DNA of 64,000 nt from NCBI GenBank assembly GCA_020310875.1, contig CM035416.1, positions 71,988,983 to 72,052,982 on the forward strand, in the 5' to 3' direction. This DNA comes from Ceratopteris richardii. Its lineage: Eukaryota; Streptophyta; Polypodiopsida; Polypodiales; Pteridaceae. A program made the translations under genes and the position numbers. Of this stretch, positions 11,365-21,500 are shown piece after piece (positions within the stretch are counted from its first letter, which is position 1; each line of letters begins with the position of its first letter). Under the pieces are notes generated by a model, which worked only from the letters and a program-made list of their open reading frames with translations, did not search any database and had not been told where the DNA came from.

Positions 11365-12709
11365 TGTTGGAAACAATGATCAAATAGTTCAAAGTGTCCA
11401 GAACTCGAAAGCATAGGTTACAGCTTTTATATTCAAGCAAAAGAAGATGGCAACTTGGTTAAGGCAAGTGCCTCCCAGCCTACCCACGTGGGTTCAAATC
11501 CCGTTCATCGCAATCGCATGGAGGACTTTTAGAAAAGCAAAACGGCAGCGTTCACGAAGAATGGAAAGTTCTTTTTTATGCTTTTACTTTCAAAACGGAT
11601 AGATCACGATTATAGTTCACGTATGATTCGAATACGATTCGTTTAAAGCTTTATGCTTTATTATATGCTTTTGGATTGGCCTCTAAAACTATTTAAGGAA
11701 GTTATAGGGTCATTGTAAATCATCCTACACCTAGTTCAATGTCAGGTATGGTACCTCAATAGAGGTGGTGCTCTTAGCACATGAGCAGCCATGGTGCTAT
11801 CTTAAAGCATGTTGAGGAGCGGTTATGGAGTTCTTGTTGGAGAAGAAGAGTATGCTCACACTCTTGCTTATGGAGAGGACTTGCCCATCAATAGCTTGGT
11901 GGTGTGGATCAACCATCTACATAATGTATTTGAAGATGGTCTTCTACATGAAGATTTTGGGTTACTTCAAAGACATTGGATGGTGGTTAACATAAGATTT
12001 GCATCTTATGTTACGAATTCAGGTACATATTCTCTTTATGCACACATGTACTTGGAGTTTATGGAGGCAGTTGCATCCATATCAGGAGGAGTCCTATTCA
12101 ACATAGGTAGAAGAGAATCAATACATGTATGCTTTATGCATATTTGGATGAGGTGTTCGAGAAGGTATGGTCATATGAGTTTGAGGATTTCTGACAGCAA
12201 ACTTGTTAGCATTCTTTGCTACTTTTGTAAGTATGTGATCTTTTCACACACATGTCTGACTTAGGGTCTTCCATAGCCTAAGTTCAGATGAGGGCTAGTT
12301 TTAGACTGGTCCTTCCTCTTTTTGTCACTCATATTCACTCTCCTACAACCTATTAGATCACCATCTCATATATATTCAGATTTCTGTCCATACATCTGAA
12401 TATGTTTGTTACATTTGTACATTCACTCATCCATCTATTTTTGTTCACATAGAGTGGTTGAGAGTTTTGTTCCCACATTGTAATTCGAACATTTGTGTAT
12501 ATGATAGTGTGAGTAAGCAGTGGCTTATGTAGCACTTCACACATGTTGTCTAATCTCTCTCTATCCTTGTCTTGTCATTTGTATGATTAAGTGTGATATG
12601 TTCATGTTTTTTCAATATTGGAAGATTGCTGAAAATCTGTGTTGTAGATGTTGGACCTATGGAACCATGGACCTATGGTATTAGATATGGGCCTACCTAA
12701 TTTCCAACA
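11365..12709 (+). repeat. LARD-like element, 3' LTR
   Basis: An uninterrupted LTR of about 1345 bases from tgttggaaac to ccaaca, followed by the target duplication TCATC. It gives the reference order for the split 5' LTR. Confidence 0.87.
11809..12264 (+). CDS. Open reading frame inside 3' LTR, unknown
   Basis: A frame of 151 codons starting MLRSGYGVLVGEEE, the counterpart of the frame at 7345-7782. Differences include GEEEY for GEEEC, NHLHN for SHLHN and a different C-terminus (CYFCKYVIFSH). The family is not recognised. Both LTR frames stay open despite the divergence between the LTRs; that is the only hint of a coding role. Confidence 0.3.
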   Translation: MLRSGYGVLVGEEEYAHTLAYGEDLPINSLVVWINHLHNVFEDGLLHEDFGLLQRHWMVVNIRFASYVTNSGTYSLYAHMYLEFMEAVASISGGVLFNIGRRESIHVCFMHIWMRCSRRYGHMSLRISDSKLVSILCYFCKYVIFSHTCLT

Positions 12710-12714
12710 TCATC

Positions 12715-12886
12715 TTAGACTTGAATGTGTTATGAGATTGAATAGATTCTATATAGAACATCTATCTATGATATTTATTTCGGTTACATATTCCATTTGA
12801 CTAAACCAGAACTTCATAGAGATGACTTGATTGTCCTATCAAAGTAATCCCCAAGGTTTAATAAGCAGGAAGAAAGAACTAAAAAT
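12715..12886 (+). repeat. Family-B LTR, copy 1, middle segment
   Basis: Continues from 3862 after the LARD-like insertion: the sequence cttagacttgaatgtg matches ttggacttgagttt at 44504. It is cut at about 12886 by a LINE. The rest of this LTR copy is found inverted at 37141-37372. Confidence 0.75.
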
Positions 12887-14050
12887 GCATTGACCTGACC
12901 ATATCGGACCACTAGCCTATTATTATCACTTTCAAGCTGATTGCCAAATTCAGAAAGGCACCCTAGTTTCATGCATGCCCAACATCTTTCTCCCTTCCAT
13001 CTATCCATCAGGAAATAACCTTGGTATGGAACTCAACATTTGCAAATGGTACCTCACCAACCAAATGTTGGAGGGTAGCGATTGTGAAAACTCATCAGAT
13101 TCTGGTCAAGACCCACAAGATACTTCAAAAACGTTTAGTGGAGGCAGAGAGAGAAGCTTTATCAGAGGCTTTGGCACCTTGAGGACGAAGTGAACAAAGA
13201 GAATTACCAATACTAGATTGGGCTATGGAAAATCAAAGGCATGTTGAGATACAAATTAGAAGAAATTCAAAGGAAAAACATGCAAGTATACTTCAAAGAC
13301 TGGTGGGTAGGTAAGTCTGGCAAACCAACTAAAGAGAGAGTTGGTTTAGTTGGCAAACCAACTAAACCAACTCTCTCTCAAGAATTCTGCATAATTTGAA
13401 TCCTCTCCTCCACGCACCCATTTTCAGATAATAAGTTTCTCGAAGTTATCGATATGCTACCCAATGGGAAAAGGATGGGACATGACGGCCTCACAAACAA
13501 TTTTTTTAAGTCTTTCAAATAGGTGGTGACCACCCCTTTGCGCTTGGTTTGGCAAGAGGCACTAGATTTTGGTGCCCTCCTTGAATGCCTAAACAATGGT
13601 GTCATCAAGCTTATACATAAAAAAGGTAACAAGAATAAGATTGAAAATTGAGGCTTGATCACAATGCTTGAAATAGGGTACAAGATTCTTGCAGAAGTAA
13701 TTGCCAACAGAATTTCATGTCACTTGAAGTGGTGGCTCAATGAGGACCAAAAAGGATTCATTAAGGGTAGATCAATACTTGAAGCCATCATTGATATTTG
13801 GGAAGGTCTCAATTTTGCTGAAGACTCCAAGCAAGACATTGTTTTCCTTAAAATTGACTTGGACAAAGCCTACGATAGGCTAGAACGGGACTTTATTCTC
13901 TAGTCTTTTAAATATCTCGGCTGTAGTTAGAAATTCACGAAGATGATTGCTATGTTGTTGGAGAACGCATCGATGCAAATAAATATCAATGTCTAGTTAT
14001 CAAAGACTATAAGATTAAAACGTTCTATTAGGCAATGATGGTGTCTGGAT
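12887..14050 (+). pseudogene. LINE 5' half: EN end, linker and RT start, broken
   Basis: The translation shows the end of an APE endonuclease (an SDH-like motif and a PIIITF stretch, normally SDHYPI), the EN-RT linker, and RT blocks in the frame at 13655-13903: GFIKGRSILEAI and KIDLDKAYDRLE. Several stops and frameshifts are present, for example TGA for W in the ENWRP block. It breaks off in the RQGCP..DPLLF block at 14050, where a copia element begins. The continuation (DPLLFSITMEEL) is at 39361 on the minus strand. It is non-functional. Confidence 0.82.
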
Positions 14051-14432
14051 TGTTGAGATATCAAGCTCAACGTGTGATGATCCAGGATGACACATACTAG
14101 TTTTTTGTTTCTCTGACATGTATAGTGGTCATGCTGGCATATGTCAGGGATACTTCATTGAGCTTTATTAGATTTATCTACCGAGAGTGATGGCACATTT
14201 GTTTCTTGCTAGCTCACTCATTCGCGAACATTAGGTTTTTCCTTATGTACTGATCTTTATATATTGAACTATTTGTATTCTTGTTTTTAGGTCATTCTTG
14301 TACATTCCTTTTTATGTAAAAGACGAAGAAGAAGAAGATCATTCTTCCTTGCCTCAATTTGTGTGTGTGCTTCTCCTTGAGAGTGAGAGTGTGTGTGTGT
14401 GAGCTCTCTTCCTTATCTCCTTCCTCATGACA
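14051..14432 (+). repeat. Copia 5' LTR
   Basis: Runs from tgttgagata to catgaca. It pairs with the 3' LTR at 39362-39764 (minus strand), which carries an extra duplicated piece in its GT-rich part. It contains a GAAGAAGAAG run and a GT microsatellite near 14360-14400. Confidence 0.85.
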
Positions 14433-14446
14433 TGGTATTAGAGCCA
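14433..14446 (+). promoter_or_regulatory. Copia primer-binding site, tRNA-Met
   Basis: tggtattagagcca directly follows the LTR; it differs by one base from the common plant site tggtatcagagcca. Confidence 0.8.
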
Positions 14447-14882
14447 GTGTGACTGTAGAGAGTTTGTGGAGAAGGCGACGGTGAAGAGTATGCAGCAAGG
14501 CATGGAGAAAACACGATTCACAAACGACCTCCATTTGCTACGAAAATCGGTGTGAAGGTAGAAGACCTCAAAATATTTTTAGAAGTTATCCATTTAGGGT
14601 CACTCATTTTTTGCCAGATCGAAGTTTCGGAGGCATCTCGACCTCTGTTTTGAGCCCGCAAGGTGGGGCCCACAGAAAAACCAGGTCAGTTTCAGAAACT
14701 GTAACTTGCTTTGTGTTCGGCAACACTCATATATTCTAGATCCAAAATTTCAAGTGATTCCGTGTACTGTTGATACACGAAAACTATGTTTTTCTGAGAT
14801 CGAACTGTCACGTCATAGTGCGACAGTGTTCAAGCAAAAATGATGCTTGTAGTGTTTTGCAGTGTTGTGAATTGCTGCAAAA

Positions 14883-15760
14883 ATGGCAAACGCAGATGGA
14901 ATGAGTGAGCTTATGAGCGATAAGTTGGACAAGAACAACTTCCATGCTTGGAGATTCAGAATGATGAATTTCCTGATGGGAAAAGGCCACTAGAAGTACA
15001 TCGAAGGAGAGAATGAAAATGCTCCGTAGTTATGAGAAAGGAATCGGATTGTAGATCAGGTAAGAGCATATTAGGAATGGAATCAAGGAGCACGAAAGGT
15101 AATGTAGTGGCTATCTATTAGCATACAAGATAGCATGATTGGACACATACAAGATGCTAAGACTCCAAAAGAGGCTTGGAACAGTTTGGTCACATTGTAT
15201 GAGACCAATACAAAGGCACGAAAATTGCAACTCAAGAATGAGCTGCATACATTGGAGAAGAATAGCATGTCAGTAAGTGACTACACCTTGAAAATCAAAA
15301 GCATATGTGAGTCACTTGCATCTATTGGCATGAATGTAGATGATGATGATAAGGTGGAAGTGTGTCTTCATGGTTTAGGAGCTGCATATAAGCAGTTCAG
15401 AACTTCTATACAGACCAGGGAAAATATTCCAAATTTTGCTGATCTAGTATCTATGTTCATTATTGAAGAAAAGAATCTTGGTGAGGATTCAAACTCCCAA
15501 GGAAAATCTAGTTCTGAGCAGGTATTCTACTTTGGTAGAGGAAGAGGCAGAGGTAGAGGTTTTGGAAGTGGAAGAGGAAGTAGTAACCAAGACCAAAGTC
15601 AACAATAGAATCATGCAGGAGGAAAAGGACAGTTTCGAGGTAGGGGGAGCCAAAGAGGCCGCAACAATTTCCAAAGAAATGATTCAGTTAATCATAGTAA
15701 AGGATATTGGAATTGTGGTAAACCTGGACACTTTGAACATGATTGCAGGTTGAAGAATCA
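14883..15760 (+). pseudogene. Copia gag (UBN2-type) with zinc knuckle, broken
   Basis: The likely start is ATG 14883 (MANADGMSELMSDKLDKNNF), then the typical YxxWRFRMM-like block. Stops replace codons near 14990 and 15030. From 15135 the frame is open for 157 codons with the UBN2 core (DAKTPKEAWNSLVTLYE) and a glycine/arginine-rich tail. Another stop at about 15606 is followed by the nucleocapsid zinc knuckle CGKPGHFEHDC near 15715-15750. Gag would form the virus-like particle. The accumulated stops make this copy inactive. Confidence 0.8.
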
Positions 15761-17092
15761 AAATAACAGAAGGCAGCAGAATAAATATGCATCCACAAGT
15801 GCAGATGATTCTAAGAAGTTGTTCATGGTTCAACATCACATGATGAGTACAATGTCTGCTGGTGTTTCAAAATCAAATGATAATGTCTGGTATGTTGATT
15901 CAGGTGCTTCAAATCACATGAACAATCATGCGGAATGGTTTAGTACTTTGCAGAAATTGCCAGTTCCTAGATATGTTGAAACAGGTGATGACACATCACA
16001 TCCTATTGAGCATATAGGAAAGATAGCACTATCGATGGAGGATGGGAAGGTAAAACATCTTGCTGATGTGCTGCATGTTCCAAATATAACAAAGAATCTG
16101 GTTTCCATTGGACAAATGGTTGACTAGGGATTACAAGTCACGTTCAATGCTGATGGATTATATGTAGAAGAGTACAAGTAGGATGGACGATTGGTTGCCA
16201 AAGGAAACAAAGTGGGTAGGATGTTCACCTTAAATGTGAAGATTCCTAAAATGAATGTAGCCATGTTTGCAAAAGGTGCAAGAGTTATTGCAGATATAGA
16301 GATGTGGCACAAACGTATTGCACATGCAAACTTGCAAAGGCTAAAATTGATGCAGTCAAAGGAGACTATCCATGGACTACCAAATTTCAAAGTTGCAGAA
16401 ATGCAAAAGGTATGTGCAGCATGTCAATTTGGTAAACAGTCAAGAGCATCATTTCCACATGACAAGCATGTTAGTGAGAATGTACTAGAAGCAGTACATA
16501 CAGACGTTTGGGGTCTAGCAAGGACCACATCTATGGGCGGTTGCAGGTTTTATGTTACTTTCATTGATGACCATACATGCAAAGTATGGGTATATTTCAT
16601 GAAAGAGAAGAGCGAGGTGTTCACTCACTTCCAGAATTTTAAAGCTTTGGTGGAAAAGCAGACAGGGAAGTACATTCAGACATTAAGATCTGATGGAGGA
16701 GGTGAATACATGTCAAATGAGTTCAGCACTTTACCAAAAAATCATGGAATTTGGCGTCAATTTTCATGCAGGTACACACCACAACAGAATGGCATTGCTG
16801 AATGCAAAAATAGACATATTGCAGAAATAGCAACAGCCTTGATGGTTGAGAAGAATATGCCTCATTGTTATTGGACAGAAGCTATGCATACTGCTGTATA
16901 CATCATGAACAGAACTCCATCTGCTGCTGTACATCAAGTTACACCTAAAGAGAAGTTTACATGTAAAAAGCCAAACTTATCACATCTGAAAGTTTTTGGC
17001 TGTATTGCATATGTACATGTCCCAGATGAATTGAGGACAAAGCTTGATCCAAAAGAAGAAAAGTGTGTCTTCATTGGATACTCCCTTGAGCA
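15750..17092 (+). pseudogene. Copia protease and integrase, broken
   Basis: The frame 15750-16127 holds the aspartic protease motif WYVDSGASNHM. After a TAG at about 16125 the frame 16191-17123 has the integrase zinc-binding region (a WHKRIAHANL block, then CAACQFGKQ), the catalytic core with HTDVWG, FIDDHT, RSDGGGEYMSNEF and NGIAECKNRHI, and the HLKVFGC block. The catalytic D, D and E appear present. The frame ends artificially: beyond KCVFIGYSLEQ it runs into unrelated inverted DNA at about 17093. Confidence 0.83.
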
Positions 17093-17093
17093 A

Positions 17094-17937
17094 GTATGCT
17101 TATCAATTTTCATGCAATTTTGAGATTGTCATTGGAGGGGTGCTCATGATGCCCTAAAGAAAGTAGTGACTTTCTTTGATACCAATTGTTGGAGTTTGAG
17201 GTCTATGGAAGCACAAACAACACAAAGATTGAGAAGAACAAGCTTGTAGCAGAATGTATTACCAAGTGAAAGTCCATAGATAAGTGAACCATTACAATTA
17301 TAGGCATAAACACAAGCTGGGAAAAAACATCCCAAAGAGGAAAAAAGTGCCTTGACGATCCTAAGTGTGTTCAGACACATCACTACCAAAATACATTGAC
17401 ACCTTTTAGTATGAAAGGGTTTCAAGAGACTATGAAAGGGATTGACTTTGTAATCAACATAGTTGAAGGTAGACTCAATTAATCCTAAAACACCTTGTTG
17501 ATAATACAACCAAATGAATCAACATCCTAAAGTTAAATATGAATGCGATATTGATATTCTAGTATATAGAAATCTCATAAGATTGGATAAGGGATTAATT
17601 TAGTAATCACGATAGTTGAAGTATCATTATTTTTTGGAGTGAAGTAAAACATCATCCAATAGTTATAAAGCTCGGTGACTTGAAACACTAATACCACACT
17701 AGAGTTTGGTAGACAAGTGATGGTTTAACTTTATCCAAATAATCTTTTTGAAAATTCAATTCAATCTCATAAAGCGAGAAATAGCACTTCAAAACCTTGA
17801 AGTCAATAAATCCTTAAAGATTTGAGTCTCATGACAGTTGAATCAAATTAGTTTAAAGTTTTGGAAGTCTGAATTCGTTAAGAGATTTTTCATTTCTTCA
17901 TTTCCACTTATTAAACCTTGGAGATGAGTTTCATAGG
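17094..17937 (-). repeat. Family-B element, copy 2: leader and LTR part
   Basis: The reverse complement matches 44690-45460. The LTR end is at 17187 (reads ccaaca on the minus strand), and the primer site (attggtatcaaag) lies just below it at 17174-17186. From 17937 the LTR is interrupted by the giant gypsy element and continues at 34720. The leader is cut at 17094, where the copia half abuts; its continuation is at 41452. Confidence 0.78.
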
Positions 17938-18516
17938 TGTAGCTCAGTGATGAGTAGCACCTCCTTTAATGTCAATCCGGGAAGACGTGAGGATGGTATG
18001 AAGACCACGAGCAAGTGGAAGCACAAGTGCGTGAGTGAGAAGCACACAAGCATGCACACACATACACGCACACGCGCACACACGGCAAGAACAAAGAGAG
18101 TAAGACAATGGAATCACTTCTATTGCAACCAAGTTCTCATACAAGCTCAAACTACAAGAAGCTAGCTCAAAAATGAGCTCTCTAGCTCTATTTATAGTTT
18201 TTGACTAACTTTGGCCCTGTCCAGACCTAGTGTCCGACCTAGTTAAAAATTAGGTTCCAGGGCTTATTTGAGGGCTCAAACGAGATCTAAAAATTATGAA
18301 AATTGGCAGGCAACTACTTCTAAGGCTCCTCAAGCTCGAGGACTCCTTGGCTTGTACAAAATGGAGCTACAAAAAGGTGAAAATGGTATTTACAGGGGTT
18401 TTTAGTGATGAGAATCACTTTTAAATGGTGTAGTGGTTTTGAAAAAAATAAAAGGTTGCCTTAGTGCTAGATCTGCTTGTATGCTCGTACTTGCTTCTTC
18501 TCGTATGCGGCCAACA
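17938..18516 (-). repeat. E1 3' LTR
   Basis: 579 bases, the partner of 34136-34714. It contains a TATA-like ctataaata on the minus strand near 18186-18194 and an alternating CA/CG microsatellite near 18050-18085. Confidence 0.95.
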
Positions 18517-18529
18517 CTCTCCCCCCCCT
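18517..18529 (-). promoter_or_regulatory. E1 polypurine tract
   Basis: On the minus strand aggggggggagag abuts the 3' LTR. It overlaps the last codons of ORF3, so coding and replication signals share these bases. Confidence 0.88.
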
Positions 18530-21500
18530 AGCGTCTGTCGCCTCTGACAGACCTCTGCTCCACTGTTTGATCAATGTATTCATGCAGGAGGTCGGTTGCC
18601 ACTTCTTGTTCCTTGATGCATAGTCCCCGGACCAAGTCTCTCTGGAGGGCATCCCAATTGACCGCACCCGGCATATCAGGGTGTGGTGTGGTGTAGAGCT
18701 CTGAGTGCATGGTTTGTTCACACGCGAATAGATGTAGTAGGTGGGTTGGGCGTGGTGCGAACACTTCGGAGTGTGACTCCCAAAACCCCGTGGTGAACAT
18801 ATCATCAAAGGTTTGCTTGTAGCAGGTCGGGAGATATCTTATTCGTGCATGCCATGCGTAAGCTACTCGAATGCTAGGGGTCGTGCTCATGTCATATAGC
18901 AAATCATAATTACCGTTGATGAAGCCCGGAATTGAAGGCTGGATGTTACGTACATTTCGAAAGGTCTTTAGGACCACTTGCATCATGTCCAAAATTTTGA
19001 GCATCATTTGAGCGGCGACATCCGGCATGGGGTGGAGGCGTGGCATCCAATGTCTGATGGTGGCTATCATGTATGATACTGTAGGTGTGCCGGTTGGGGG
19101 TGCGATTGCGGGGTAATTGAGCCATTCTTTACAATTTGCGTTGTTCTGAACCTTGATGGCGAAGGCTTTCCATGATCTTTTTCTTTGTACTGGCCCATAA
19201 CAAGGGTTATACTTCAAATGCATGGGAGCGTGATCCCATGTTCTCAGCATTTCCGGGTATGTTTCCAGTAATCTTTGCCTCCAAGTAGGTTGAAAAATCG
19301 CCCCTTTTCTGGCTGCCTCTGGTATATCTTCTGGTTCGAACTGGGTGGCGAAGGTAGGGCACTTGTTGGTGACCCTTTTGATCTCTGCGTTGTAGTCAGC
19401 CAACAATACAAAATATGGCTTATATTGTAATTCTGAGCTCGTGATGAGTCGTCTAGGAGCAAGGTGCCTGAAATACTCAGATTGAAGTATGGTTTCTTCA
19501 ATGGCCTTCATTGCTAGCATCTGAGTTGCTAAGCACTCCTCGTGAGTGTGGCCCATCTCCTCTACCTGCTTCATCCATGCTGACGGGGGTTCCTCATATG
19601 TATCCTGGCCTTCCTCCGTAATTCTGCCTCCTGGAAGGGGTTGAGGCTCATAATTATCTTCAAATGTCTCCTCCACCGGAATGACTACTGTTTCTTCTTC
19701 TATGGTTTGATCAGGTGGAGAGGGAGGTCGTTCATACTGTAACAACTTAATTTTTAGTTCTGCAACTTGTTGCCGTAGCTCAAGTACTTCATTGGTTACT
19801 GATAATTCCGGCTCTGGTGAGGTTGCAGCATCGGCCATCTCTTTAAGTTCTCGTTGGTGTTGTGTAGGCACTTGGGCTTTCTGTAGGTCTTTGACTTGGT
19901 CAGCAAGCTGATCATGTGCTTCCAAGAGATTAACATAAGCTTGCAATATTTGTTGTATGTTTTCTGAGGGGAGGGCTTGGAATTTAGCCGGGTCAATGGG
20001 TGCCCCTGGAGTGTTTTCCATGGCTGCTTCGAGGTTGTCTTGATTTTGTTGCTGTAGTCTCTTGTTTTCTTCTTGAGCAGCCGCTAAATGGCGTCGGAGT
20101 AGAGCCATGTTTCGTTGTAGTCTAGCGTTACGGGCTAGCTGATCTCTAAGTTGTTCTTCCGTTGCCCTATTCTTCTCTGTATGTGTGGACTCGAGCTCCA
20201 CCTGATATTGTTGGAGGGCGGTCACCTCCTGCTGTAATTCCGTATTAGACAACTCCAAGGCAGTGACACGTGCCTGGAGGTGGGATGACAAAGTACATAG
20301 CTCTTTATTGTTTTCTTCTAATAACCTGTATTCCTGTTTAAGTTGGGCAGCAGCTTCGAGCATGGTGTTGAGTGCATGACTAAATGAGGTGGGTGCAGGG
20401 GTAAAGGTGGAAGATGCAAGGGGTCGGGAGATGGGAAAGGGAAAAGTGGATGTTGTGCCTACAGTGCTTGGAAATGGCGATGTGAGTGAAATGATACGTG
20501 GTGATGTTGGAATAACAGTGGTGGTGGGTGATCCTGTGGATGGTGAGATGTCCATGGGATCGGACGTGAGAGTGCGTGATTCGTGCACTGTGAATACAGG
20601 AATGGTGGGTGGTGTGATAGTGGTGGCAGTGAATGTGGGGGAGTGGGGTTGGGAAAGGGACTTTTTATTATAATTATCCACCTGTTGGAGTATATTTACA
20701 AGGTTTGTCCAGAATGAGGGTTGTGTGACTTGGGTTGAGTGTGAGGAAGTTACTAGGGGAGTGGTGGATAGGGTTTGGGTGTGGGTGAATGGAAAAGGAT
20801 GGGATAAGGTCTGGCTAGTGGCACGTGGTTGTCCAAGGGCGGGGAGATAGGAAGGGTGACCTATTATGGTTTGATCGGTGGCCGGATGACAGGTGTGAGG
20901 TTCAAAAATTTGGGTGGAAGTGTTGGATGAGGGTAAAGGGAAGGATGTAAAAACGGAGGTGTGTACAATGGTTTCATGATGGGTGGATATCAGTTGTTCA
21001 GAAGGGCTAGTGGAGAAGGGTTCTAAAGGGTGGATGGAAGGTGGCGGTGGAGATGGTACGTGTGTAATTACCTCTTGTTCGTCAGTGGGGCTTGGGCTCG
21101 TCATGTGAACATCCTCTGAAATTATAGTAGGCAAGGCAGTAGAGACTTCCATTTGAATCATTTTCCCGCGTCGTGGCCGTGTATCAATCCTTCGTTGATC
21201 ATAGATAGGGTTTTCCTGATAGACCATTGTCCTCAATGCTTCCCCGATCCCACATGTCTCTGCCAATAGATTCAATGATTCCACAAAATGTGAGTCGACA
21301 TTCTCGGTTTGAAGCATCTGGTTCACTAGAGCTCTATTCGCCTCTTCTGTCATCTTATGTCTTCTCTGTACCTGCTTGATTGTCTTGTACAGCCGTCTGA
21401 GTTGTGCCGTGTAGGCAGGGGCCTCCTCTTCACTGTCTTCTGGTTCATTTGTTTGTGCACCTTCCTGAATTTGTGTGTTTGGGTCATGAGGATGTTGTGC

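Larger units (their letters stand above)
3863..12709 (+). mobile_element. Non-autonomous LTR retrotransposon (LARD-like)
   Basis: Two LTR copies start tgttggaaac and end ccaaca. LTR1 is 3863-8264, itself split by a LINE; LTR2 is 11365-12709. The 5-bp target duplication TCATC lies at 3858-3862 and 12710-12714. A primer-binding site like initiator tRNA-Met (tggtatcaaagc) follows LTR1, and a polypurine tract (gaaggggggat) precedes LTR2. The 3.1-kb interior has no gag, protease, RT or integrase that I can see, so the element must have been mobilised in trans, probably by a copia-type partner given the tRNA-Met-like site. Without the LINE it is about 5.8 kb. Confidence 0.85.
14051..17092 (+). mobile_element. 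Copia element, 5' half (LTR, gag, PR, IN)
   Basis: Contains a complete 5' LTR (14051-14432), a tRNA-Met primer site, gag, protease and integrase in copia order. It stops abruptly at about 17092 in the integrase C-terminal block KCVFIGYSLEQ. The next expected block (GYKCYNPLT) is found at 41450 on the minus strand, so the two pieces form one element of about 5.1 kb. The host LINE sequence is duplicated as tggat at 14046-14050 and as tggac, minus strand, at 39361-39357. Confidence 0.87.
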
